DNA of 64,000 bases from Gelria sp. Kuro-4 (GCF_019668485.1 NZ_AP024619.1:1363001-1427000); one strand, 5' to 3'. Counted from the stretch's first letter, positions 25,763 to 35,009 are shown. Program-made: numbers and translations. Notes: generated by a model from the sequence alone, not told the origin.

Positions 25763-27469
25763 ATGCAAGGCAGCGTTGACGTACTTGTGATCGGCGGCGG
25801 CGGGGCTGCCTGCCGCGCCGCTGTGGCAGCGGCTGACGCGGGGGCCAAGGTGGCCATGGTGCTCAAGGGGAAGCTAGGAAGGAGCGGTGCTACTGCCTAC
25901 AAAGTCGCTGAGATGGCCGGCTTCAACGTGGCGGATGCCCAGGCAGACCCACTCGACTCGCCCGAAGAGCACTACCGGGACATCATGCAGGCCGCCTATA
26001 GTATGGCCGACCCTAAGCTTGCGCGCGTCGTGGCCGAAGAGGCGCCGCAGGCTCTGCAGAAGCTTGTTGAGTGGGGAGTGCCCTTCGAACGTGACGGTGA
26101 CCACTACCTGGAGTTTACCAGCTGTTTCTCTAACCGGCCTCGAACCCACGTGATTAAGGGGCACGGCGAGCCGATCATCGAGGCTTTGGTGCGCGAGATA
26201 CGGAAGCGCGCTATCGCGGTGTACGAGGATTGCCAGGTTACCAACCTTTTTATCAAGGATGGCCGCTGCGTTGGGGCGGGCATCCTGGACGAAGACGGGG
26301 TATTTCACGCACTGGCGGCAGGAGCAGTAGTACTTGCGACCGGCGGGGCCGGGCAGCTGTTTGCGCGGAATCTGAACCCACTTGACATTTGCGGCGACGG
26401 TTACACGCTGGGGTATGAGGCCGGTGCGCAGCTGATCAACATGGAATTCATGCAGGCCGGACTGGGCATCAGTTATCCTATAGTGAACCTGCTCAATGCC
26501 TGGATTTGGTCGGCCCGACCGGTGCTCACCAACAGGTTAGGAGAACCAGTTCTGGAACGCTACCTTCCGCCAGATATTACCCCTGAGACCGTCATGGATG
26601 CCCACGCCCGCCACTTTCCATTCAGCTCGGCAGATCCTTCCCGTTACATCGAGATTGCAGTGCAAAGCGAGATCGCTGCTGGCCGTGGTACCGACGAGGG
26701 TGGAGTCTATCTAGACCTGACCAGGATTACCGACGCCTATTTGAATTCCCTCCCACCTGAGGATGCTTTCCGAAAGATGTGGCCCATTACCCAGGACTTC
26801 CTCTCGGCGCGGGGAGTAGACGTAGCCAAACAGAAAATTCAGATTGCCTGCTTCGGGCACGCCATCAACGGCGGCCTGCGCATTGACGCCAGCGGAGCTA
26901 CCACCGTTCCGGGCCTTTTTGCCGCCGGGGAAGTGGCGGGGGGGCCTCACGGCGCGGACAGGCTGGGCGGAAACATGATGGTTACTTGCCAGGTGTTCGG
27001 CGCCCGGGCCGGCCGTGCAGCTGCTGCCGAAGGCAGGAATAGAGAGCGGAGAGAGATTCCTGCGACCCTTGTGGCAGAGGAGGAAGCCCGGCTTAAGGCG
27101 CGCGCAGGCCGCGCAGTGGACGTGGCAGCACTGAAGGCGAGACTGCAGCAGGCTGCCCAGACGCACCTTCTCGTGCGGAGAAGCGAAGCTGGATTACGGG
27201 AGTTCCTGAACACTATCTGTCTCCTGCGAGAGGAGATAAAGGCAGCCCCGGCAGCGGCCCCTAGCCGGAGGGTCTGGGACCTACAGAGCCTGCTCACTGT
27301 GGGAGAGCTTATGGCGACAGCCGCCCGTGTGCGCAGGGAGAGCCGCGGAAGCCACTTCCGTGCCGACTACCCAGAGCGTGACGATGAGAACTTCGGCCGG
27401 CCATTTGCCATCAGCCGCGGTAGCGCTGGGCCCGACCTAGTACCATATGAGTTCGAAGCGAAGCGGTGA
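25763..27469 (+). CDS. FAD-dependent oxidoreductase of the fumarate reductase/succinate dehydrogenase flavoprotein family
   Basis: The protein has about 568 residues; ATG 25763 follows AAGGAG, and ATG 25742 is possible. The Rossmann motif VLVIGGGGAACRAAVAAADAG opens the protein, with VVLATGGAGQLF and FAAGEVAGGPHGADRLGGN closing the FAD and active-site parts. The position where SdhA binds FAD through His is changed (GATAYKVAEMAG), so FAD is probably not covalent. A C-terminal helical domain as in SdhA/NadB is present. No Fe-S or membrane anchor subunit is adjacent, so the electron partner is unknown. It may reduce or oxidise a C-C bond of the acid degraded here. Confidence 0.88.
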   Translation: MQGSVDVLVIGGGGAACRAAVAAADAGAKVAMVLKGKLGRSGATAYKVAEMAGFNVADAQADPLDSPEEHYRDIMQAAYSMADPKLARVVAEEAPQALQKLVEWGVPFERDGDHYLEFTSCFSNRPRTHVIKGHGEPIIEALVREIRKRAIAVYEDCQVTNLFIKDGRCVGAGILDEDGVFHALAAGAVVLATGGAGQLFARNLNPLDICGDGYTLGYEAGAQLINMEFMQAGLGISYPIVNLLNAWIWSARPVLTNRLGEPVLERYLPPDITPETVMDAHARHFPFSSADPSRYIEIAVQSEIAAGRGTDEGGVYLDLTRITDAYLNSLPPEDAFRKMWPITQDFLSARGVDVAKQKIQIACFGHAINGGLRIDASGATTVPGLFAAGEVAGGPHGADRLGGNMMVTCQVFGARAGRAAAAEGRNRERREIPATLVAEEEARLKARAGRAVDVAALKARLQQAAQTHLLVRRSEAGLREFLNTICLLREEIKAAPAAAPSRRVWDLQSLLTVGELMATAARVRRESRGSHFRADYPERDDENFGRPFAISRGSAGPDLVPYEFEAKR

Positions 27470-27497
27470 AAAGACTGTACTATAGGAGAGATTGACC

Positions 27498-28520
27498 ATG
27501 ACTAAAATGCTAGCAGCAGTGTACGAGGGACCAAACACCGTCGGCGTAAAAGAGGTAGAAGTCCCACGCCCTGCTCCGGGTGAGGCCTTGATACGGGTTG
27601 CTTACGCGGGGATTTGCGGTAGTGATATGCTGATCTACCGTGGGGGGCACCCCAGGGTAAAACCTCCGCTCATCATGGGTCATGAGTTTGCCGGTACCAT
27701 CGTGGATGTGAACACGACGGGAACAGACCTTAAGCCAGGGGATCAGGTGGTGGTAGAACCCCTTCTTTCCTGTGGCCGGTGTGAGGCCTGCCGCACGGGC
27801 AACTACCACGTGTGTCAAACGCTCGGGCTTCTCGGCATCGACCGGGACGGAGGGTTCGCCGAGTATGTCACCGCCGCGGTCGACAAGATATACAAAGTCC
27901 CCGCTACCCTTTCCCCGGATGTTGCTGCCTTGGTGGAACCTGTGGCGGTTGCTGTTCACGCAGTGCGTCGCTCAAACGTTAAAGTTGGTGACCGCGTGGT
28001 AGTCCTTGGGGCGGGGCCGATCGGGCAACTCGTTACTCAGGTCCTCCTAGCAGCTGGTGCAGGGCAGGTTCTAGTAAGCGAGTTGGGCGAGGGCCGGAGG
28101 AAGCGCGTGGCCGAGTTGGGCGTGACCACCATCGACCCGGCTGTCTGCGATCCGGTGGTGGAGGTAAAGAAGGCCACCGGTGGGACGGGTGCGGACGTCG
28201 TTTTTGAAGTGGTCGGCGCGGCACCTACGACGGCCCAAGTGGTGGCCATGGCCAAGGTTCGGGGCGAGGTTGTATTTGTAGGAATTGGAGCTAGGCCATT
28301 GCCCCTCGACCTACAGAACGTCAGCTTTAAGGAACAAAACCTTGTCGGCACGCGTGTCTACTCGTTCCGCGACTACGAGATCGCCCTTGGCCTCTTGGCC
28401 ACCGGCAAAATCCGGCCGGAACTGGTGGTAACTCACCGCCTGCCCTTGACCGAGGTACAGTACGGCTTTGATCTTATGGCAGAGGGTGACGCGGCGCTGA
28501 AGATTCTGCTCAAACCCTGA
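27498..28520 (+). CDS. Zinc-dependent alcohol/polyol dehydrogenase (MDR family)
   Basis: The protein has 340 residues from ATG 27498. Catalytic zinc ligands are in AGICGSDM and MGHEFAG, the structural zinc site is CGRCEACRTGNYHVC, and the NAD-binding motif is VVLGAGPIGQLV. The pattern GGFAEYV and the overall type match L-threonine/sorbitol/galactitol dehydrogenases. It probably oxidises a secondary hydroxyl of a sugar acid or polyol. It is a paralogue of the enzyme encoded at 51259-52269, which also has an SDR gene next to it. Confidence 0.92.
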   Translation: MTKMLAAVYEGPNTVGVKEVEVPRPAPGEALIRVAYAGICGSDMLIYRGGHPRVKPPLIMGHEFAGTIVDVNTTGTDLKPGDQVVVEPLLSCGRCEACRTGNYHVCQTLGLLGIDRDGGFAEYVTAAVDKIYKVPATLSPDVAALVEPVAVAVHAVRRSNVKVGDRVVVLGAGPIGQLVTQVLLAAGAGQVLVSELGEGRRKRVAELGVTTIDPAVCDPVVEVKKATGGTGADVVFEVVGAAPTTAQVVAMAKVRGEVVFVGIGARPLPLDLQNVSFKEQNLVGTRVYSFRDYEIALGLLATGKIRPELVVTHRLPLTEVQYGFDLMAEGDAALKILLKP

Positions 28521-28582
28521 CTACATCTTACCCTTTGTTTTTCATCAGAAAAACGGACGGGTTTTGGAAGGAGGAGTAACCG

Positions 28583-29344
28583 ATGATTCTCGATCAGTTT
28601 CGCCTGGACGGAAACGTGGCCCTGGTAACAGGAGCTGCCTCTGGCATGGGCCAGGCCATAGCCGTTGCTCTAGCGGAGGCTGGCGCCGACGTGGCAGCAG
28701 TCGGGCACGCTAGGAGCTTAGGGGAAACCCGGGCACGCATTGAAGCAATCGGTCACCGCTGCCTGGCGCTTACAGCAGACTTGACGAGCATCGAGCCTGT
28801 TCATCACCTGGTAGACCAGACCGTAGATAGGCTGGGGCGCCTCGATATTCTGGTCAATGCTGCGGGCATGATTCGGCGCGCCCCTGCCCTGGACTTTAGT
28901 GCAAAGGATTGGGATGACGTAATGAATCTCAATCTGAAGACGGTCTTTTTCCTGAGTCAAGCTGCTGCACGCGTCATGAAGGAGCACGGGTACGGAAAGA
29001 TCATCAACATTGCCTCGATGCTGTCTTTCCAAGGGGGAATCCTTGTACCATCCTACGCTGCCAGCAAGGGTGGAGTTGCCTCTCTTACAAAATCGCTTGC
29101 GAACGAGTGGGCGAAGTACGGCATCAATGTCAACGCCATTGCACCAGGCTACATTGATACGACCGTTACTGCTCCCATCAAGAACGATCCCGTCCGCAAC
29201 CAAGCCATTCTGGAGCGGATCCCGGCCGGGCGCTGGGGTGTCCCAACGGATGTGCAGGGAGCAGCGGTTTACTTGGCCTCTCATGCCTCGGATTACCTGC
29301 AGGGCACGATTCTCACTGTAGACGGTGGCTGGCTGGCACGCTGA
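28583..29344 (+). CDS. Short-chain dehydrogenase/reductase (KduD/gluconate 5-dehydrogenase-like)
   Basis: The protein has 253 residues from ATG 28583 after AAGGAGGAG. The NAD motif TGAASGMG and the catalytic residues S145, Y158 and K162 are present (SYAASKGG). LVNAAGMIRR and IAPGYIDT are typical of 2-deoxy-D-gluconate 3-dehydrogenases and gluconate 5-dehydrogenases. It likely interconverts a keto and hydroxy group of a (deoxy) sugar acid. It is followed by a long stretch without a clear gene. Confidence 0.92.
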   Translation: MILDQFRLDGNVALVTGAASGMGQAIAVALAEAGADVAAVGHARSLGETRARIEAIGHRCLALTADLTSIEPVHHLVDQTVDRLGRLDILVNAAGMIRRAPALDFSAKDWDDVMNLNLKTVFFLSQAAARVMKEHGYGKIINIASMLSFQGGILVPSYAASKGGVASLTKSLANEWAKYGINVNAIAPGYIDTTVTAPIKNDPVRNQAILERIPAGRWGVPTDVQGAAVYLASHASDYLQGTILTVDGGWLAR

Positions 29345-30163
29345 GAGCAGGTACCAGAAGCGTGCTGCAGACAGGTTCACCTGTGAGGAGTCTGCCTTCC
29401 AAGCAGGAATTCTAGAGAGCAATTTTCGGGCTGGGTGAACCACCACATTCAGGTGCGAGTTGGCCAGTATTTAATCAGGAGTCCTACAAACTGCTGCGTT
29501 GCTGTGTGAAAATGGAATTGCACAACACCTGATCCACCTGGGGGGCGGAATGGTCTTCAGTGCGTAGCGGGTTCGGAAGAGTAGGTTGACCAACTGACTG
29601 TTGGATCACCGTGTCTTCCGTGCCCGCTTGTTGATTATGTTCCCACTGGGCAAATCGGATCAGGGTTTCAGCGGTGAGGTACAACGCTACGTAGACGTAT
29701 ACATGGTTTTCGCCGGCAGAGGAGCACTTCCGCCGAAGCCAGGCGAAGAGGGGTACAACAAAGACCATCGCGTAAATACTGAAATTCCGGCTTCAGTAGC
29801 CTTGACACCGCATCCACCACGAAAATCGAGACGATAGACAGCAAAAAGTAGCTGCACAGGGTGATTCCGATTTGTCAAGAGAACATATCTGCGAATTACA
29901 TCCACTTAACAGCATCAAGTACATGACTCATATGCTACCTTGAGGTTGGAGACTGAGAAGTAAGAACAGACTAAAGCTTACAGTAGAAAGAAACCAGCGG
30001 TTGGGACGATTGGAGAAGCGTAACGCTTGCCTGCAGGTTCTTTATGGGGCCTATTCTAGCTTACGGTAAAAAACTTCAAAAGCAAGCAGGAATAAAAAGC
30101 CGGTACATGGAATTCTTAATCAGCAGAACAGAGTTGCGTAATACGAAACAAGGAGGCTACAGG
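29345..30163. other. Gene-poor stretch of 820 bases, possibly a decayed gene on the minus strand
   Basis: No intact gene is convincing. On the minus strand, near 29500-29900, two overlapping frames encode hydrophobic pieces (SYFLLSIVSIFVVDAV in one frame, MVFVVPLFAWLRRK in another). A single frameshift near 29770 would join them, as expected for a broken membrane protein gene. I could not name the family. The last 60 bases hold the leader of the FAH-family gene. Confidence 0.3.
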
Positions 30164-30925
30164 ATGGCTACCTTCCTGCGTTTCCAGGTCGGCGACAGTC
30201 CGGCTCGCCATGGTTTGCTCGAGGGCGATAAGGTTGTGGCGCTGGCGGGAAGCATCTACGGCGCTTGGCACCGTACTCAAGAAGAATTTCAATTCTCTGC
30301 GGTTAAACTCTTGGCGCCCTGCGAACCCAGCAAAATCATCTGCGTGGGAACTAACTACCAGGCGGTACTGGCGGCCAAGGGTCAGAGTGCCCCAATGGAA
30401 CCGGTAATCTTTCTCAAGCCGCCTTCGACGGTGGTAGGGCCGGAGGAAGCAATTCGTTATCCCAGGGGTGTACAAAAGCTAGGGTATGAGGTGGAACTCG
30501 CGGTGGTGATTAAAGACCAGGTCAAGAATGCCAGCCCAGAAAAAGCCCTGCAGCATGTGCTGGGCTACACCATCGCCAACGACATCACGGCCAAGGACTT
30601 CATGACGGGTGGTCCCTGGACCAAAGGTAAGTGCTTCGACACGTTCCTGCCCTTGGGTCCATACATCGTCACGGACATCGACCCGAACAACGCGGGCATT
30701 AAATCAGTTTTGAACGGGCAGGTTACCCAGGATTCCAACACAGCCGATATGGTTTTCAAGGTGGCCGACATCATTGCCTACGTTTCCAGCATTATGACGC
30801 TGTGCCCGGGCGACGTGATCTCAACTGGGACACCGCCGGGAGCAGGGCTGCTCAAGCCCGGCGACGTGGTGGAACTGAGCATTACGGGACTCGGGACGTT
30901 GCGCAACCCGGTGCGGGAAGGCTAG
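30164..30925 (+). CDS. Fumarylacetoacetate hydrolase (FAH) family protein
   Basis: The protein has 253 residues from ATG 30164 after AAGGAGG. It has the FAH metal site: the E-x-E pair in YEVELAVVI and the Asp in GYTIANDITAKDF, then GPWTKGKCFDTFLPLGP and the closing GDVISTGTPPGAG. Family members hydrolyse C-C bonds of 2,4-diketo acids, isomerise or decarboxylate. Examples are fumarylpyruvate hydrolase and L-2,4-diketo-3-deoxyrhamnonate hydrolase. With the SDR and Zn-dehydrogenase upstream, the second activity type is an attractive but unproven assignment. Confidence 0.9.
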   Translation: MATFLRFQVGDSPARHGLLEGDKVVALAGSIYGAWHRTQEEFQFSAVKLLAPCEPSKIICVGTNYQAVLAAKGQSAPMEPVIFLKPPSTVVGPEEAIRYPRGVQKLGYEVELAVVIKDQVKNASPEKALQHVLGYTIANDITAKDFMTGGPWTKGKCFDTFLPLGPYIVTDIDPNNAGIKSVLNGQVTQDSNTADMVFKVADIIAYVSSIMTLCPGDVISTGTPPGAGLLKPGDVVELSITGLGTLRNPVREG

Positions 30926-31051
30926 ACAGGCGGTTGGTGCGCTTCCCTGTGCCGCTTTGAAGTTGTCTGGCGCGGTGGTTTTGGGTTGTGCGGCTGTGGT
31001 TTCTGGGGCGGCGCGGCAAGAAAACGAAAACCTGTAGTTGGGGGTAAACTG

Positions 31052-31843
31052 GTGAAGGACGAGAACCTGGTGCAAGCGGTGGACCGAGCGTTGGCGATCC
31101 TGGAGACCCTGAAAGCGGCGGGCGAGGCCCTGGGCGTTACCGAGCTCGGGGCGCGCGTGGGCCTGCATAAGAGTACCGTCTACCGCCTGCTGGCCACGCT
31201 CGCCCGCCACGGGTATGTAGAGCAGGACCCCGCCACCGAGCGCTACAGCCTGGGGCTGAAGCTGGTGGAACTGGGCACGGCCGTACTGGAGCGCCTGGAA
31301 CTGCGCGACCTGGCCCGGCCCTACCTCAAGCGCCTCATGGAGGCCAGCCAAGAAGTGGCGCACCTGGTGGTGCTCCAGGATGGGGAAGTGGTGTACATCG
31401 ATAAGGTAGAGTGCCCCGGGCCGGTGAAGATGTATTCTCAGCTGGGGCGGCGGGCGCCGGCCCACGCCACGGCAGTGGGCAAGGTGCTGCTGGCCTTTCT
31501 GCCCAAGGCGCAGGTGGACGCAATTTTGGCACGAGGCCTGCCCCGGCTGACGCCGCATACCATCACGGACCCGGAGCGCCTGCGCCGGGAGCTGCGCCTG
31601 ATCCGGGAGCGCGGCTACGCCCTGGACAACGAGGAGAATGAACTCGGCATTCGCTGCGTGGCCGGGCCCATCTTCAATCATACCGGCCAGGTGGTGGCGG
31701 CCTTCAGCATCTCCGGCTTGGCCCTGCGCCTGCTGCCGGCCAAACTGGAAGAGCTGGGCGGCTTGGTGCGCGAAACCAGCCGGGAGATCTCGGCCCGGCT
31801 GGGCTACCAGCCGGCTGCAACCGGCGTACCCTGCGCCCTGTAG
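31052..31843 (+). CDS. IclR-family transcriptional regulator (KdgR-like)
   Basis: The protein has about 263 residues from GTG 31052 after GGGGGT; the frame runs open to 30986. The winged helix (VQAVDRALAILETLKA, GLHKSTVYRLLATLARHGYVEQD) and effector domain (SQLGRRAPAHATAVGKVLLAFLP, NEENELGIRCVAGPI) are typical. It precedes KDPG-type aldolase and KDG kinase genes, as KdgR regulators of the Entner-Doudoroff branch often do, and is therefore likely to sense KDG or a relative. GC content is higher than in the two IclR genes upstream. Confidence 0.93.
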   Translation: MKDENLVQAVDRALAILETLKAAGEALGVTELGARVGLHKSTVYRLLATLARHGYVEQDPATERYSLGLKLVELGTAVLERLELRDLARPYLKRLMEASQEVAHLVVLQDGEVVYIDKVECPGPVKMYSQLGRRAPAHATAVGKVLLAFLPKAQVDAILARGLPRLTPHTITDPERLRRELRLIRERGYALDNEENELGIRCVAGPIFNHTGQVVAAFSISGLALRLLPAKLEELGGLVRETSREISARLGYQPAATGVPCAL

Positions 31844-31975
31844 CCGAACTTGGTCGGAGGCCGGGCGGCCCAACAAGCTAAGGGCGAGGACGAGGAAAGG
31901 AGTGAGGCGCCGGAAAAGAGCACTGGTGAGGGTATGAGTCGGCAGAGAGTGATCGGCCATAAGGAGGGTAAAGCT

Positions 31976-32623
31976 ATGTTTGAGAAGCTGGAGAACCTGA
32001 AGCGTATCGTGGACTGCGGCCTCATCGCCGTGGTACGGGCGGAGAGCGCCGAGCAGGCGCTGAAGATTGCCGAAGCCTGTAAAGCCGGCGGCATCGAGGC
32101 CATCGAAATCACCATGACGGTACCGGGTGCCGTGGACGTGATCAAGGAGCTGGTTAAAGCCTACCCGAAGAAAGAGATCCTGGTTGGTGCCGGCACGGTG
32201 CTGGACCCCGAAACGGCCCGGGCCTGCCTCTTGGCGGGGGCGGAGTTCATCGTCTGCCCGAACCTGAACGAGGAAACGATTAGACTGGTGCACCGCTACG
32301 GTAAGATTGTCATGCCGGGTACTTATACCATCACCGAAATCGTGCACGCCATGGAACTGGGCGGAGACATCATCAAGTTCTTCCCCGGCAGCCTGGGTGG
32401 TCCGGCGGCCATCAAGGCCATCCGGGGGCCGTTGCCGCACGTGCCCTTCTGCCCGACGGGCGGCGTAAGTCTGGAAAACGTGACCGACTGGATCAAGGCC
32501 GGGGTGGTGGCCGTGGGCGTCGGCGGCGAACTCACCAAGGGTGCCAAGACGGGCGATTACGAGGCGGTTACGTCTACCGCCCGCGAGTTCATCGCGCGCA
32601 TCAAGGCTGCGCGCGGGGAGTAG
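31976..32623 (+). CDS. 2-dehydro-3-deoxy-phosphogluconate/galactonate aldolase
   Basis: The protein has 215 residues from ATG 31976 after AAGGAGGG; an upstream frame is open but lacks a site. It is a class I KDPG/KHG aldolase: catalytic Glu in IEITMT, Schiff-base lysine in DIIKFFPGS, phosphate-binding CPTGGVSLEN. It cleaves KDPG or KDPGal to pyruvate and glyceraldehyde 3-phosphate. The kinase that makes its substrate follows twelve bases later. Confidence 0.94.
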   Translation: MFEKLENLKRIVDCGLIAVVRAESAEQALKIAEACKAGGIEAIEITMTVPGAVDVIKELVKAYPKKEILVGAGTVLDPETARACLLAGAEFIVCPNLNEETIRLVHRYGKIVMPGTYTITEIVHAMELGGDIIKFFPGSLGGPAAIKAIRGPLPHVPFCPTGGVSLENVTDWIKAGVVAVGVGGELTKGAKTGDYEAVTSTAREFIARIKAARGE

Positions 32624-32635
32624 GGGGGAAGCAGT

Positions 32636-33664
32636 ATGGCGAAGAAAGTCGTCACCTTCGGGGAGATCCTGCTTAGGCTGACGCCGCCGAACCACCAGCG
32701 GTTCATCCAAGCGGAGAGCTTTGAAGCCGTGTACGGCGGGGCGGAGGCCAACGTGGCCGTGGCCCTGGCGAACTACGGCCTTGACGCCTATTACGTAACG
32801 AAAGTCCCGAACAACGCCATCGGCCAGGCGGCTGTGAACCATCTGCGCCGCTTCGGGGTGAAAACAGATTACGTCGTACGGGGCGGCGGGCGCCTGGGCA
32901 TCTATTTCCAGGAAACAGGCGCCGCGCAGCGGCCCTCCAAGATTGTCTATGACCGCGCCGGCTCCGCCATCGCTGAGGCCAGGCCGGAAGACTTCGACTG
33001 GCCGACCATCTTGAAGGACGCGGCCTGGTTTCACGTCACCGGCATAACCCCGGCTTTGAGCGCAGCCGCGGCCGCGGCCACCATCGCTGCCGTGCGCACG
33101 GCGAAGGAAATGGGCGTTACCGTAAGCACCGATCTTAACTACCGCAAGAACCTCTGGACGCCGGAGCAGGCGAACAAGGTGATGTCCGAGGTGGTCAAGT
33201 ACGTGGACCTCTGCATAGCCAACGAGGAGGATGCAGAGAAGGTCTTCGGCATCAAGGCGCAGGGTACGGACATCACCTCCGGTAAGCTCAGCGAAGAAGG
33301 CTATCACGACGTCATCCGGCAACTGGTGGAGCGCTTCGGCTTTAAATACGTGGCGGTGACGCTGCGCGAAAGCTTCTCGGCTTCGCACAACGGTTGGTCC
33401 GGCCTGCTTTATGACGGGAAAGAGTTCTACCGCTCCCGCCGCTATGAGATCAGCCCCATCATCGACCGCGTGGGCGGCGGCGACTCCTTCGGGAGCGGCC
33501 TCATCTACGCCCTCCTTTCCGGCAGAGGCCCCCAAGCGGCGGTGGACTTTGCGGCGGCCGCCTCCTGCCTCAAGCACAGCATTCACGGCGACTTCAACCT
33601 GGTTACCGTGGACGAGGTGGAGCTTCTGGCCAAGGGCGACGCCTCCGGACGCGTGCAGCGCTGA
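32636..33664 (+). CDS. kdgK: 2-dehydro-3-deoxygluconate kinase (PfkB family)
   Basis: The protein has 342 residues from ATG 32636. It has the ribokinase-family fold: FGEILLRLTPPNHQRF, YGGAEANVAVALANYG for the sugar site, DLNYRKNLW, and the C-terminal signature DRVGGGDSFGSGLIYALL with the catalytic Asp. It phosphorylates KDG to KDPG for the aldolase encoded directly upstream. A perfect 14-bp terminator follows. Confidence 0.94.
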   Translation: MAKKVVTFGEILLRLTPPNHQRFIQAESFEAVYGGAEANVAVALANYGLDAYYVTKVPNNAIGQAAVNHLRRFGVKTDYVVRGGGRLGIYFQETGAAQRPSKIVYDRAGSAIAEARPEDFDWPTILKDAAWFHVTGITPALSAAAAAATIAAVRTAKEMGVTVSTDLNYRKNLWTPEQANKVMSEVVKYVDLCIANEEDAEKVFGIKAQGTDITSGKLSEEGYHDVIRQLVERFGFKYVAVTLRESFSASHNGWSGLLYDGKEFYRSRRYEISPIIDRVGGGDSFGSGLIYALLSGRGPQAAVDFAAAASCLKHSIHGDFNLVTVDEVELLAKGDASGRVQR

Positions 33665-33702
33665 GCAGAGCAGGCACTGCGACAAAGAATACTGTCAGAT
33701 GA

Positions 33703-33741
33703 CACAACCCCTGGGCGCTGAGCGTAGGCCCAGGGGTTGTG
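33703..33741. terminator. Bidirectional terminator between kdgK and dgoK
   Basis: CACAACCCCTGGGC (33703-33716) pairs perfectly over 14 bp with GCCCAGGGGTTGTG (33728-33741), with an eleven-base loop. On the plus strand CTTATTTT follows. The two flanking genes converge on it, so it probably serves both. Confidence 0.85.
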
Positions 33742-33742
33742 C

Positions 33743-34735
33743 TTATTTTGCGCCGGTAAGGGCCGCGGCGGCGGCGAGAAGGGCGTGGTCCAGGGTGGAT
33801 GGATCAATGAACTGCACATCAGGATGGGGGTCGGGCAGGCGAGGAAGAAGAGCGGTGAAGAGGCTCGTGCGGAGTGGGTGTCCGGCAATGAGCAACCGCT
33901 CCAGGGGGAGACCAAGCTTGCGGGCCAAGGGAAAGCATGCAAAATCGGCGGCTGTGAGGGCACCCTCCACGAAGCTCAGACGGTCGCTGGGAGTGGTGTC
34001 AAACAAGATGTCGAGCAAGCGCGGGACGAACAAGGCGCGCGTCAGGCCGTAGTTTTGAACGGTTTCGAAGCCTCGTTCGGCCAGTTGCAGGTTGAGGTCT
34101 TCCGGTCCTATGCTCGCGCCCTGTGGTAGAGAGGCGCCGATGGCGGTGCGCTCGCGCAGGGCGGCAAAAAGCTCGCCGCACAAAGTGGTGACGCTGCCGA
34201 CAATCCGCCCTTCCCTGTCCACACCGATGATCTTCGTGTGTGAACCTAGACTGACATAAGAAAACGGAGCTTCTGCAGCCGGCAGGTGTAGAAGCCCCAG
34301 CGCCTGGGTTTCTTCTCCCCGCATGAAGTCGGCCAGGGCGAAACCGTCTGGTGCATTTTCCTGCACGCAGTTTTTGACCCCGCGCACGAAATGGATGGGA
34401 AGCGGGAGCACGTCGGGGAAGAGACGCTCCACGAGATGCCTCCGGAGGTCGGCCAGTCCGACGGGTGCGGTGAGGTGGGGCAGTTCTACCAAACCCAGGT
34501 TGGAGGTTATCATCCCGCTGGCCAGCACGGCGTCGATCTTGTTCGGGCTCACTTTGGCCGCGGCGAGCGCCTGCCGCCAACACTTGGCTATGGCCCCCTT
34601 GAGCTCAGCGTTGTCACCCCTGATGGCCGTACTGCGTACACCTACCGGGAGCGCGGCCTTGGCCAGAACCATTCCGCCTTCCCCTATCAGGACGCGCGTT
34701 GTACTGGTGCCGCAGTCGATGACACAGAACTTCAC
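33743..34735 (-). CDS. dgoK: 2-dehydro-3-deoxygalactonokinase
   Basis: The protein has 330 residues from GTG 34735 with GGGAGG upstream; the frame opens a little earlier. It starts KFCVIDCGTSTTRVLI and has VLASGMITSNLGLVELPHL, ADFMRGEETQALG and SLGSHTKIIGVD, the marks of the DgoK family of the ASKHA fold. It phosphorylates 2-keto-3-deoxygalactonate in the De Ley-Doudoroff route. It is encoded alone on the minus strand, convergent with kdgK and divergent from the LacI gene. The KDPG-type aldolase at 31976 could use its product. Confidence 0.92.
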   Translation of the reverse strand: MKFCVIDCGTSTTRVLIGEGGMVLAKAALPVGVRSTAIRGDNAELKGAIAKCWRQALAAAKVSPNKIDAVLASGMITSNLGLVELPHLTAPVGLADLRRHLVERLFPDVLPLPIHFVRGVKNCVQENAPDGFALADFMRGEETQALGLLHLPAAEAPFSYVSLGSHTKIIGVDREGRIVGSVTTLCGELFAALRERTAIGASLPQGASIGPEDLNLQLAERGFETVQNYGLTRALFVPRLLDILFDTTPSDRLSFVEGALTAADFACFPLARKLGLPLERLLIAGHPLRTSLFTALLPRLPDPHPDVQFIDPSTLDHALLAAAAALTGAK

Positions 34736-34995
34736 AGCGCAAACCTCCCGCAACGCTTGGCTTGATCACGGTGCTCGGTGCGTGCCGCCCAAGTGATCAG
34801 CTAACAGGGAGATTAGCCAACAGGCGTGGGTTTTCCTGCATACGGGAATCCATCTACAGAGAGATCTGCAACCAAAACCGGCAGTTGGATCGCTAAAGCT
34901 GATGCTTCCTTTACGGTAACAGGTCGGCAGAAAAAAAGATTAGTGACCAGAAGGAAAAACGGGGAGCAATGGCGAATACGTTATAGCGAAGAATA
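34736..34995. other. Divergent control region between dgoK and the LacI-family gene
   Basis: No gene is evident. It contains two TGATCA palindromes (in GCTTGATCA near 34762 and GTGATCAGC near 34795) and an A-rich stretch near 34930. The LacI-type operator begins at 34996. Confidence 0.4.
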
Positions 34996-35009
34996 TGGTA
35001 ACGTTTGCA
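34996..35009 (+). promoter_or_regulatory. LacI-type operator ahead of its own gene
   Basis: TGGTAACGTTTGCA, with the AACGTT core typical of LacI-family sites, lies 16 bases ahead of the regulator start. The exact reverse complement occurs at 36061-36074, ahead of the first dehydratase gene. Confidence 0.6.

Noticed and set aside
30821-33685. A 954-residue open frame on the minus strand
   Set aside because: It is the complement of the third IclR, aldolase and kdgK genes, which are strong family members on the plus strand. High GC keeps the opposite frame open; its sequence has no recognisable domain.
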